Origin: Acidobacteriota bacterium
GTDB taxonomy: Bacteria; Acidobacteriota; UBA890; WLXD01
DNA length: 64,000 bases
Assembly (NCBI GenBank): GCA_012103255.1
Contig: WLXD01000001.1
Coordinates: forward strand, 496,001-560,000
Direction: 5' to 3'
This document shows positions 35,554 to 43,736 of this stretch, in pieces. The position numbers and the translations under genes were made by a program. Numbering within the stretch: position 1 is the first letter of the stretch; every line of letters begins with the position of its first letter. The notes beneath the pieces were generated by a model, which was not told the origin of the DNA, did no database searches, and worked only from the letters and a program-made list of their open reading frames with translations.

Positions 35554-36171
35554 TTACGGCGTGTGTTTCGGAGCCGGATACCAGGCCAGCACAAGGCGGT
35601 GTCGGCGTTCGTCCAGCGCGTCTTGCGTGTCGGTCGGCTCGGTGGCGGCGGCCAGTTCGCTCAGAAAGTCATCGATCCGCTGGCGCACTTCGGCCACCCG
35701 CTCCTCCGAGCCATGGACCTCCAGTGCTGCGACCACAGCCTCCTCGGGAGGCTCTCCCCCGTCAGGGGATTCCTGCGTTGCCGTATGCTGCGCGGCGAGC
35801 GTGCCAAGGTCGGCGGCGGCTCGCGCCACGAGTCGCTCCGCGGTTCCGGACAGCTTGTCCCCGCCGAGCAATCCCGGATCGACCCGGAACGTTCGGGCCA
35901 CGGCCCGGTAGTACTTCTCGATGGTGCCGCGCTTCGGTCGAGTTTCGGCGAGCTCGATCAAGCCGACCTTCTCGAGCCGGGCCACGTGGTGATAGAGCCG
36001 CGTGGGCTTCTCGCCAAGTGCGTCCGCCACCTGCTTGGTCGTGCGCGGCGGTCCGGCCGCGAGCATTTCCAGTATCTGCAGTCGCAGGGGATTGGCCAGC
36101 GCCTGCATCTGGACAAGGTCGCAGACCTGGTACGGCTCGTGGCCGGATTCGTTTGCGGTCATGCTGACCAT
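35554..36171 (-). CDS. ArsR-like winged-helix regulator
   Basis: A 205-residue regulator. The helix_turn_helix_20/ArsR-type DNA-binding part is ALANPLRLQILEMLAAGPPR, then TTKQVADALGEKPTRLYHHV and ARLEKVGLIELAETRPKRGT. A longer C-terminal domain (about 85-205) follows, with a YYRAVARTFRVD segment and a helical tail, as seen in the ligand-sensing half of such proteins. Start codons at 36171 and 36162 are both possible; a longer frame to 36255 would cross the operator. The perfect 11-bp inverted repeat at 36185-36212 is the likely operator for both this gene and the divergent CPBP gene. Confidence 0.82.
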   Translation of the reverse strand: MVSMTANESGHEPYQVCDLVQMQALANPLRLQILEMLAAGPPRTTKQVADALGEKPTRLYHHVARLEKVGLIELAETRPKRGTIEKYYRAVARTFRVDPGLLGGDKLSGTAERLVARAAADLGTLAAQHTATQESPDGGEPPEEAVVAALEVHGSEERVAEVRQRIDDFLSELAAATEPTDTQDALDERRHRLVLAWYPAPKHTP

Positions 36172-36184
36172 GCTAGACGAACAA

Positions 36185-36212
36185 TGATTATTCAACCAGT
36201 TTTGAATAATCA
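36185..36212. promoter_or_regulatory. Operator between the HTH regulator and CPBP genes
   Basis: TGATTATTCAA (36185-36195) and TTGAATAATCA (36202-36212) are perfect inverted 11-bp arms around the 6-bp spacer CCAGTT. The right arm ends on the A of the CPBP start codon, and the left arm is 13 bases from the HTH start. The repeat is AT-rich in a GC-rich genome. Confidence 0.75.
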
Positions 36213-36982
36213 TGAATAACCAAGCAATCGGTCTCTGGGACCATCTACTGGTCATTGCCGTCGTCGGAGGACTCCCCCTGTATGCGTGGTTCTCCTACCC
36301 CGGCGCCTGTCGCCGGGTCGCCCGCTTCGGCGAATCCGCCCGGCTGCGCGAGTATCGGGAAGCGGTGGGCTGGCAGATCGTTTGGACCGTGGCCGCGCTG
36401 ATCGCCTGGTGGCACGCGGGCCGGCCGTCGTCCGACCTGGGTTTCGGACCACCGTCCGGCGGGATGACCGAAGTCGTTGGCGTCGCGCTCGGCGCCGCCA
36501 TCCTGGTCTTCCTCGTTTGGCAGCGACGGCAGGTACGGAAGGGCTTGGTGTCGCTCGACGGCGTGGCGGAGCAGCTCGCCAATCTGGGGCCGTTGATCCC
36601 CGACACACTTCGTGAGCAAAGGTGGTTCCGGGCAGTGGCCGTCGGCGCCGGCGTGAGCGAGGAGATCGTTTGGCGCGGCTTCGTCTTCTGGTACCTGGGC
36701 GAACAGGTCGGCGTCTGGCCGGCCGCGATTGGCGTGACGGCGCTCTTCACCGTGGCTCATGCCTATCAGGGCCTCGGGCATCTGCCGGGCATCTTGGTTG
36801 CGTCGTCGCTCACCATGGCGTTGCGGCTACTCACGGGTGGGCTCTGGGTGCCGATCCTGCTACATGCCGCAACAGATTGGATTCAGGGAGACGTTGCCCG
36901 GCTCCTGCGGCGCCAGCTCGCGGCAACGTCGATTGAGTTTGCTCCCGATACGGTGCGCGACGACACGCCAGGCGGCGCCTAG
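36212..36982 (+). CDS. CPBP-family intramembrane metalloprotease
   Basis: A 256-residue polytopic membrane protein of the CAAX-protease/bacteriocin-processing (Abi, PF02517) family. The conserved motifs are SEEIVWRG (Glu150, Glu151, Arg155), FTVAH (His183) and LLHAATDW near the C-terminus. The ATG at 36212 touches an operator arm, leaving no room for a Shine-Dalgarno, so the message may be leaderless or strongly repressed. The stop overlaps that of the convergent SNF transporter gene (CTAG). The substrate is unknown. Confidence 0.88.
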   Translation: MNNQAIGLWDHLLVIAVVGGLPLYAWFSYPGACRRVARFGESARLREYREAVGWQIVWTVAALIAWWHAGRPSSDLGFGPPSGGMTEVVGVALGAAILVFLVWQRRQVRKGLVSLDGVAEQLANLGPLIPDTLREQRWFRAVAVGAGVSEEIVWRGFVFWYLGEQVGVWPAAIGVTALFTVAHAYQGLGHLPGILVASSLTMALRLLTGGLWVPILLHAATDWIQGDVARLLRRQLAATSIEFAPDTVRDDTPGGA

Positions 36983-38325
36983 CCCAGCAGCCCCCAGCCC
37001 CTCAACACCACCACAGCGACCGCTACCGGAATCAGCGCCACGACCAGGGGCTTCCACAGCGAGCTCACCCGGAAGCCGCCCGCGCCACGGTTGGTCTGCT
37101 CCCGGAAATCTGCGAATCCCCAGCCGTACGTCACGTAGAGAGCGATCATCAGTCCGGCAAGCGGCAGCATCACGCGTTCGGCGCCAAGGTCGAGGAAGTC
37201 GAAGAGGCTGAAACCGAACGCCCACGTACCTGCCAGGGGACCCTGCGCCAGGATCACCAGCGAGGTGAGCGCCGCCCACGCGATCGCGACCACGCGGACC
37301 CCAGTCCGGCGGTCCCATCCTGTGGCATCGGTGAGCGTCGACGTCATCACTTCGAACATGGCCACCAACGAAGTCATCGCCGCAAGGATCAGCAGGAAGA
37401 AGAAAGCAGACCCGAAGATTGTCCAGCCGGGCATCTCAGCGAACAGCCGGGTCATCGTGATGAACAGCAGACTCGGCCCAGCATCCGGCTCAAGCCCAAA
37501 GGCGAAGAGTGCCGGGAACATCACGAGGCCCGCGAGCACCGCAACGGCCGTATCGCAGGCCACGACAATGGCGGCATCCCCCGGAACATTCGAGTGCTCG
37601 CGATGGAGGAAGCTGCCGAGCGCGAAGGCCGCTGCCATACCGATACCGATCGAGAAGAACGCCTGCCCCAAGGCCGCCAGGGCGCTGGAGGCCGTGATCG
37701 CGCTGAAGTCCGGTGTCAGATACCAGGCCAGCCCCTCGGCCGCGCCCGGGAAGGTTGCGGACCAGATCGCCAGCACCACCATCATGCTCAGCAAGAGCGG
37801 CATGGCGATCTTCGACATGCGCTCGAGGCCACCCTGCAAACCGCGCGTCGCCACGATCACCATCACAGCCAGGATGATCGACGAATAGAGAAACAACGGC
37901 CCCATACTCGTCGTGAACACGGAGAAGGTCGCCGCGATCTGCTCCGCACCGGCGCCGGCGAATTGCCCGGTCGCGATCATCACGAAGTAGCCGACGATCC
38001 AGGCAGCGACCATGAGGTAGTACGCGTTGATCATCACTGCGCCGAGGAGGCCGAGCCACGAGACCAGATTCCATCCGCTCGTCCGACTTCCGGTGAGCTT
38101 CCACATGCCCGCGATCGGCGTGAGCTGAGCGCGACGGCCGAGGCTGATCTCCGCGGTGATCAGCGGAAGACCGATCAGCACCACCATGGTGAGGTAGAGG
38201 AGGAGGAACGCACCCCCGCCGTTCATCCCGGTCACGTAGGGGAAACGCCAGATGTTGCCCAGGCCCACCGCGAATCCGGCGGTGGCCATGATGAAGCCGA
38301 ATCGACTCGCCCAGGTTTCTCGCAT
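36979..38325 (-). CDS. Sodium:neurotransmitter symporter (SNF/NSS) family transporter
   Basis: A 448-residue transporter of the LeuT/NSS fold. The family signature of helix 1 is GFAVGLGNIWRFPYVTGMNG, followed by GGAFLLLYLTMVVLIGLPLI. Helix 6 region is AFFSIGIGMAAAFALGSFL. About 11-12 helices are visible, and the end is ALIPVAVAVVVLRGWGLLG. It should take up an amino acid or amine with sodium. The start at 38325 shares its A with the TGA of the BatD gene (TGATG); an upstream frame to 38577 is non-homologous and rejected. Its position as the last gene of the MoxR/Bat operon is unusual and may be only transcriptional read-through. Confidence 0.9.
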   Translation of the reverse strand: MRETWASRFGFIMATAGFAVGLGNIWRFPYVTGMNGGGAFLLLYLTMVVLIGLPLITAEISLGRRAQLTPIAGMWKLTGSRTSGWNLVSWLGLLGAVMINAYYLMVAAWIVGYFVMIATGQFAGAGAEQIAATFSVFTTSMGPLFLYSSIILAVMVIVATRGLQGGLERMSKIAMPLLLSMMVVLAIWSATFPGAAEGLAWYLTPDFSAITASSALAALGQAFFSIGIGMAAAFALGSFLHREHSNVPGDAAIVVACDTAVAVLAGLVMFPALFAFGLEPDAGPSLLFITMTRLFAEMPGWTIFGSAFFFLLILAAMTSLVAMFEVMTSTLTDATGWDRRTGVRVVAIAWAALTSLVILAQGPLAGTWAFGFSLFDFLDLGAERVMLPLAGLMIALYVTYGWGFADFREQTNRGAGGFRVSSLWKPLVVALIPVAVAVVVLRGWGLLG

Positions 38326-39689
38326 CACGCCTGCCGAGCCCGATTGGGCGGATTCAAGGGTGGAAGGTCGATGGTGGTCCGTCGCGTTGCATCGTGACGC
38401 CGTCGCGCGTTCTCCACGCCGCGCACTATAGCCTGGCGCGACCACGGCTTCTCGGCACCGCTGAACGCAGCGGCTGTTAGTGCCTCGACTGCCTCGCGCA
38501 GAGCAGCATCGCCGTATCGAGCGGCGAACTGGTCGGCGGCAAGCGTTTCCCCGCTGGGCGCCCAGCGGTCGAACCATCGGGTCAGGGCGCGGTACACGCT
38601 CGCTGCGTCTCCGCGCCGGGCGATGGTAACGAAGTCGCGGAAGTACCGACCCTCGGATTCCGCGTGGTCAGCGCGGCGGACTGCCAACCACGCGGCCACG
38701 TTGTGAAGTGTGGGCAGCCCGACTCGCAGCAGCAACATGAGGGCCAGCCCGGCTCCTACAGCCCAGCGCCAGTACGACCGGAGCCAATCGACCCACACGC
38801 GGCCTACCTCTTCGGGCGCGGACTCGGCCGCCAGGTCGGATTGCGTCATGGCGGCATCGAGATCGGGGTTCGGCTCGACCGTGATGGTCACGGCGTCAAC
38901 GGCGTCGGTGACGAGTCGCTGGTTCGCGCTGTCCCGCCAATTCACTGTCACCGCCGGCAGCTCGTAGTTGCCCTCTTCGGTGAACGTGTAGGTCACCGAC
39001 TCGACGCGTTCGGCTGTCCGCGCCGTACCGCGCTCTCCGCCACTTTCTTCCAGGGCCGGCTGGCCGGGATAGACACGGGCACCCTCGAGTTCCGGGAAAT
39101 CGAGCCGCGGGAGGAAGAGGCCCGGCGTGCTCTGAGCGCTCATCGTGAATGTTCGAGTCACGGTCTCGCCGACGCGCACGGTAGTCGCCGGTTCGAGCAC
39201 GGCGTCGAGTTCGAAGTTCTCCGATGCGAAGAACTGGGAAAGGCCCCGTGCCGCCTCAGGCAGATAGGCATCGAACGAAACGCCCGTCGTCTCAACGGTC
39301 GTCGGCTCGCTGCCGCTGCCGTTGTCGAGCGCGTACACAATCGTGATGGGAAGCGCCCCGATCTCGATGCGTCCCGGCCGTGTCGGGTAGACATGGTAGG
39401 TGCGCCGGATGCCGGCCCAAGACGCGCCATCGATGCGCTCGTTGAGGTTGGTCGAGGAACCGGGCGCGAGGCGCACGATGGCGTCCGGTAGTTCGATCTC
39501 ATCCGGAAACTGCACTGGGCCGCGGAAGAACGTTGGAACGAGAACCTCTATCGCCAGCCGAGCGCCAGAACTCACGAGGACCGGGGCCGGGTCCAGGAGT
39601 TCGGCGCGGGCGATCGGCGCTTGCGCAACGACGGGCGCAGCCCAGGTCAGTGAGAGCAGGAGGCCGAGCGTTGACGCCAGTCGCTTCAT
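38325..39689 (-). CDS. batD: BatD-like protein (DUF7939/BatD family)
   Basis: A 454-residue protein. Signal peptide 1-22, periplasmic beta-sandwich domains (about 25-285, with VRVGETVTRTFTMSAQSTPG and YTFTEEGNYELPAVTVNWRD typical of BatD), one transmembrane helix near 310-330 (WAVGAGLALMLLLRVGLP) and a cytoplasmic helical tail. BatD proteins accompany BatA/BatB VWA proteins and a MoxR ATPase in a complex linked to envelope stress or aerotolerance, with unclear chemistry. It overlaps BatB/C upstream (ATGA) and the SNF gene downstream (TGATG). Confidence 0.85.
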   Translation of the reverse strand: MKRLASTLGLLLSLTWAAPVVAQAPIARAELLDPAPVLVSSGARLAIEVLVPTFFRGPVQFPDEIELPDAIVRLAPGSSTNLNERIDGASWAGIRRTYHVYPTRPGRIEIGALPITIVYALDNGSGSEPTTVETTGVSFDAYLPEAARGLSQFFASENFELDAVLEPATTVRVGETVTRTFTMSAQSTPGLFLPRLDFPELEGARVYPGQPALEESGGERGTARTAERVESVTYTFTEEGNYELPAVTVNWRDSANQRLVTDAVDAVTITVEPNPDLDAAMTQSDLAAESAPEEVGRVWVDWLRSYWRWAVGAGLALMLLLRVGLPTLHNVAAWLAVRRADHAESEGRYFRDFVTIARRGDAASVYRALTRWFDRWAPSGETLAADQFAARYGDAALREAVEALTAAAFSGAEKPWSRQAIVRGVENARRRHDATRRTTIDLPPLNPPNRARQA

Positions 39690-41386
39690 CGCGACTCCTC
39701 AGTCGGCTCCAGGCGTGCGGCCTGGATCGCGAACTTGGTGCGCAGGAATCCGGCAGGTGACGTCTTCAGTTGCCGGAGCCACATGTCGGTCATCTGGTCG
39801 TCGGTGAACGCTGCCATCTCGACTTCGCCTTCCTCACCCTGGTCCTCGTCGAGGTCGAACTCGATCTGGTCGGCCGAGAAGGTGGGCTGCCCCTGGCCCT
39901 GCGGCGGCGCTTCCGGTTCAGGGGGAATCAGTGAGGCCACGAGTTCGCGATTCGCCTCAGCCTCGGCCCACCCAGGCCGCTGCTCGAGCGCCTGGTCGTA
40001 CGCTGCGATCGCGAGTTCGAGTTCGCCTTTCTGGGCGTAGGCGTTGCCCAGGTTGTAGGAGCCTCCAGCGGTGGTGATCGCGGCGAAAGCACTGATCGCC
40101 CCGTCCCAGTCGGCTGCCCGATACGCGGCCACGCCGCGCCAGTGTTGGTCCTCGAAGCGCTCTGCCGCCGCAGCGAAGTTGCCCTGCTCGAGCAGGCGGC
40201 GCCCCTGCTGGTCCGGTGTCCACCACAGATCGGTCCACCGCTCCTGCCAGGTCGGTTCCGCTTCGACGGGAGTTGCCGGCAGCTCCTCCTCGGACTCGTC
40301 CTGCGCGCCGAGCGGTATGGGCAGCGCCAGTCCGGCAAGGAGCGTCGCCGCGCCGAGCCCCGCGAGAACCTGCTCCCAGCGCACCGTCCAGCCTCGGCGG
40401 AACCAGAGCAGCCCAAGCAACGCGACGGGCCACGTGAGCCAGTAGCCAGCGTCATGCCAGCGCTGCGTGGCATCTTCTTCGATCGCGTTCTCGAGATGGC
40501 TTTGCGTTCGCGCTACCAGTCGGTTCACGTCGGTGTCGTCGATCGTTGCCCGTGTGACGTAGACGTCGGCAACCGACTCCAGGGCGTCGAACTCTTCCGG
40601 ATCCAGGCGGCTGATCACGCGCTGCCCGTTCTCGACCAGGAAGTCGCTTTCGCCGCGCCGGATCGGGCCGCCCTGTTCCGTGCCGATGGCGAGTACCAAC
40701 GCCTGGTGTGGTGACCCGGCGAGGGCTGTCGCGACCGCGTCGGCATCGGTATCGCCGCCGCCCGTCACGACCACCACGGTGCCGGCCACGTCCTGTCGGT
40801 CGAGAGTCGTCAACGACTGCTCGAGCGCCGCTGCCATGTCGGTGCCGGGCACGGGCATCAGGTTGGTTGCGAGTGCGTCCAGGAAGGTCGCGTAGATCTC
40901 GGGATCTTCAGTGGGCGGCAGCACGAGATGCGCGGTGCCTGCGTAGGCCAGCAGTCCGGTCTTGGCACCGGGGCGCGCTGCAACAAAGTCGCGGATTTTT
41001 TGTTTGGCGTGGTCGAGCCGCGTCGGCTGCAGGTCGATTGCGTCCATCGACCGCGACAGGTCGAGTGCGACCATCACGGGCGCCGTGTCGGTGGCGAAGG
41101 GCGACGGCTCCCGCCGCCAGCTCGGCCCGGCCGCCCCGACGATCGACATGACCAGCAGGAGCACGACGAGGTGTATCGGGCGGAAGCCACCGCGCGCCGC
41201 GCGCGGGTCGACGATTAGGTGTTCCAGCAGATGCGGTGCGATGAGTTGGCTGAAGCGGCGCACGGGGTCGTCCGAGCGGCGCTGCAACCACCAGAGGAGG
41301 GCTACCGGGAACAGGGCGATCAACCATGCCGGGCGCAAGAAGTGCAGCGACTCGAGCGCGGTCCAGAACGCGGCGGACTCAGGCAT
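39686..41386 (-). CDS. batB: BatB/BatC fusion: VWA domain plus TPR
   Basis: A 566-residue protein that combines two usual Bat genes. Two N-terminal helices precede the VWA domain (about 100-300) with an intact MIDAS start VMVALDLSRSMD (Asp109, Ser111, Ser113) and further ligands near VVVTGGGDTDAD. After a third helix (about 330-355), a TPR region follows: AAERFEDQHWRGVAAYRAAD, then YNLGNAYAQKGELELAIAAY. The tail is acidic (EFDLDEDQGEEGEVEM). In most species the TPR part is a separate BatC. The start at 41386 overlaps the BatA stop by eight bases and fits the family; an upstream in-frame start to 41413 adds only nine residues. Confidence 0.88.
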   Translation of the reverse strand: MPESAAFWTALESLHFLRPAWLIALFPVALLWWLQRRSDDPVRRFSQLIAPHLLEHLIVDPRAARGGFRPIHLVVLLLVMSIVGAAGPSWRREPSPFATDTAPVMVALDLSRSMDAIDLQPTRLDHAKQKIRDFVAARPGAKTGLLAYAGTAHLVLPPTEDPEIYATFLDALATNLMPVPGTDMAAALEQSLTTLDRQDVAGTVVVVTGGGDTDADAVATALAGSPHQALVLAIGTEQGGPIRRGESDFLVENGQRVISRLDPEEFDALESVADVYVTRATIDDTDVNRLVARTQSHLENAIEEDATQRWHDAGYWLTWPVALLGLLWFRRGWTVRWEQVLAGLGAATLLAGLALPIPLGAQDESEEELPATPVEAEPTWQERWTDLWWTPDQQGRRLLEQGNFAAAAERFEDQHWRGVAAYRAADWDGAISAFAAITTAGGSYNLGNAYAQKGELELAIAAYDQALEQRPGWAEAEANRELVASLIPPEPEAPPQGQGQPTFSADQIEFDLDEDQGEEGEVEMAAFTDDQMTDMWLRQLKTSPAGFLRTKFAIQAARLEPTEESR

Positions 41387-42368
41387 TGGCCGTCCCCCGT
41401 GTTGCGGCTCCACGCAGGAGCATGAGGAGCTGGTACAGGAGTGTCAGCACGGCGGCGGCGCCGAGCGGGAAGTGGAACAACTGACGGCGGGGCCTGTAGC
41501 TCAGCACGTCGAGCTGCTGCGGCTGCAGGCGATCGATCTCGGAGTAAACCGCTTCGAGTTCGTCACGATTGGCCGCGGCGAAGAACTGCCCGCCCGTCAC
41601 GGTGCTCATCGATGTGAGCGTGTCGATGTCCAGCGGCGCCTCGCCAGCCGACTCCGGGTCGCCAACGCCGATCGTGTAGATCTTGATGTCGTGGTCTGCT
41701 GCCAGTTCGGCCGCCTTGCGGGGCGTGACCCGGCTACCCGTGTCATTGCCATCGGTCAGCAGCACGAGTACGCGGTCGTCGGTTTCGGCGGCATCGAAGT
41801 GCTTGATGGCGAGCCCCACCGCGTCGCCGAGCATGGTCTGTGGGCCAGCCATGGCGACCTCTGTTTCGTCCAGCAGCATTCGAACCAGGTCGTGATCGAG
41901 TGTGAAGGGCGCCTGGATATAGGCCGCGTTGCCGAACACGATCATCCCGATGCGATCGCCCTGGCGTCGTTCGATGAATCCGTCGAGCACCGACTTCACC
42001 GCGGTAAGTCGGTCGGTACGCTCGTCGTCCGCCGTGAAGAAGTCGCGCTCCGCCATCGAACCGGAAAGATCGATGGCGAGCATCAGGTCACGCGCAGCCT
42101 GTTGCCGTTCGATGGGGTCCTCGACCCAGGCCGGTCGAGCAACCGCAAGGACGAGCAGTATCCAGACGACTGGCGCGACCAGCAACTGGAACCAGTTGCG
42201 CCGGGCGACCACTGCTCCCGGTTGTGGCTGCACGCCGAGCACGTTGGCGATCTGTCGGAAGAACGGAGCGCGCACACCCGCGCGGCGCTCCTTGTATGCA
42301 GGAAGCAAAAGCATCAAGAGAGGCGCAGGCAAGAGCCAGAGTGCGATGGGGAGCCCGAGCTCAAACAT
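41379..42368 (-). CDS. batA: BatA: membrane-anchored VWA-domain protein
   Basis: A 329-residue protein. Two N-terminal transmembrane helices, a VWA domain (about 92-285) with a complete MIDAS motif AIDLSGSMAE (Asp100, Ser102, Ser104), TMLGDAVG (the Thr ligand) and VLLTDGNDTGS (the Asp ligand), and one C-terminal helix (FPLGAAAVLTLLYQLLMLL). This is the standard BatA architecture; it should bind a metal and a partner protein under MoxR control. It overlaps DUF4381 upstream and BatB/C downstream by eight bases each. Confidence 0.92.
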   Translation of the reverse strand: MFELGLPIALWLLPAPLLMLLLPAYKERRAGVRAPFFRQIANVLGVQPQPGAVVARRNWFQLLVAPVVWILLVLAVARPAWVEDPIERQQAARDLMLAIDLSGSMAERDFFTADDERTDRLTAVKSVLDGFIERRQGDRIGMIVFGNAAYIQAPFTLDHDLVRMLLDETEVAMAGPQTMLGDAVGLAIKHFDAAETDDRVLVLLTDGNDTGSRVTPRKAAELAADHDIKIYTIGVGDPESAGEAPLDIDTLTSMSTVTGGQFFAAANRDELEAVYSEIDRLQPQQLDVLSYRPRRQLFHFPLGAAAVLTLLYQLLMLLRGAATRGTANA

Positions 42369-42816
42369 CGTCGATCACCCCGCTGCGCCTGTGATGAGTC
42401 GCCAGCCACTGACGTGCGTAGGGCAGCACCTGGTGGCCGTCACGCGTATCGCGTCCATAGCCATCGGCCAGGACCGCTGCGACCTGCTCGCTCGGCTCAG
42501 GAGCGCCTCTCGCTTTGCCGAGGAACGTGGCCCAGTTCGCGCCGGTCAACGTGGCGACCTCGTCGCGCGAGTACGCCACCATCGCGGCTCTCTTCAGGAT
42601 CGCGTTCACCTGGCCGGTTGTGGGCCGCGCGAGTTCGTCGAGTTCACGCAGCGCCTCTCGGCGGTACGCGTTGGCCACGCGATGCCGGTGAGCCCGCCAC
42701 GCGGCCGCGGCAATCGTGATCACAACGGCCGCGAGCAATAGCCACCACCCGATTGTCTGCGGCGTCCAGGGAATCTGAGCGGGCTCCACGATGTCGGCCA
42801 GTTGGTCGAGATTCAT
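42361..42816 (-). CDS. DUF4381 protein of the MoxR/Bat operon
   Basis: A 151-residue protein with the DUF4381 layout: a short periplasmic N-terminus (LADIVEPAQIPWTPQTIGWW), one transmembrane helix (LLLAAVVITIAAAAW) and a cytoplasmic helical part (YRREALRELDELARPTTGQV, then ILKRAAMVAYSRDEVATLTG). It is found between DUF58 and BatA in gammaproteobacterial operons of this kind and probably belongs to the same complex. The start at 42816 overlaps the DUF58 stop (ATGA). Confidence 0.88.
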   Translation of the reverse strand: MNLDQLADIVEPAQIPWTPQTIGWWLLLAAVVITIAAAAWRAHRHRVANAYRREALRELDELARPTTGQVNAILKRAAMVAYSRDEVATLTGANWATFLGKARGAPEPSEQVAAVLADGYGRDTRDGHQVLPYARQWLATHHRRSGVIDDV

Positions 42817-43732
42817 CGCGATACTCCGACGCCCAGCAGATGCCGGATCTGGTCGAGGGCCGGCTCCGCGGTCGACAGCGGCAACATCGTGGCGCCGGTT
42901 GCCTGCTGCCACCCGAGAACATCGGCAATGCGGTCGGCGCCGAAGTCAGCTACGCGCCGGCGCGCGCTACTTCCCTCGAGCTCGACCTGAAGCTCGCCGT
43001 CGCTGATCACGAACTCGCCGACGAGCGGAAGGTCGGTGGCCGACGGATCGTGCACGACTACGCCGACAACATCGTTGTTGCGGGCGAGCCGCAGCATCCG
43101 GCGCTGCGCCGCCTCGTGGTCGACGTCGAAGTCGCTGATGATCACAACCAAGAAGTCGTGGCTGGCGAGCCGTTCCGCGGCGGCGAGGGCCTGGTCGAGC
43201 ATTGCGGGGGCGGGCTCCACCACAGCATCGGCATGCATCGCCGTGTTGCGGTCGGTGACGGCGCTCAGCAGCTGCATCGCCGCAGTGCGACTTCGTTGCG
43301 GCCGGACCTCGGTCATCGACGTGTCGTCGAACACGATGCCGCCTACGCGATCGTCGCCAGCGAGGGCGGTCCAGGCGAGAACGGCCGCGGCTTCGGCGGC
43401 TGTTACGGACTTGAGGTCTCGCACGGTCCCCAGTACATGCTCATGCGCTGATCGACGAGCAACAGCACCGGCCGTTCGCGTTCCTCGGTGTAGACCCGCA
43501 CATGCGGTTCGCCGGTACGCGCCGTGACGCGCCAGTCGATGGTGCGGATATCGTCGCCCGGCAGATAGCCGCGGATCTCTTCGAAGTCCAGACCACGTCC
43601 GCGCATCCGGGATGCGTGGCGCCCGGCGAGCAGGCTGTGCACGGCTTGCTTTGGCTTCAGGGTGAGGCCGCGAACCTTGTGTTGCAGCCCGGCCAGGCCG
43701 GCCAGTTCGACGTGGGCTCCGGTGGACGCCAT
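42813..43732 (-). pseudogene. DUF58 protein of the MoxR/Bat operon, split by a one-base frameshift
   Basis: A DUF58 (VWA-like) protein in two frames. The 5' part (43732 to about 43430) carries the family core GRGLDFEEIRGYLPGDDIRT, then IDWRVTARTG and VLLLVDQRMSMYWG. It then runs into a stop at 43403. The 3' part continues from about 43425 as VRDLKSVTAAEAAAVLAW and ends normally at 42813. The break coincides with a run of four G (CCCC at 43428-43431 on the plus strand). One more G would give MYWGTVRDLKSVTA and an intact 306-residue protein. All neighbours are intact and overlapping, which makes a read or assembly error likely. Confidence 0.88.
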
Positions 43733-43736
43733 CAGA

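Noticed and set aside
40962-42719. A 585-codon plus-strand frame opposite the Bat genes
   Set aside because: It crosses several well-supported overlapping genes on the other strand and has no domain.
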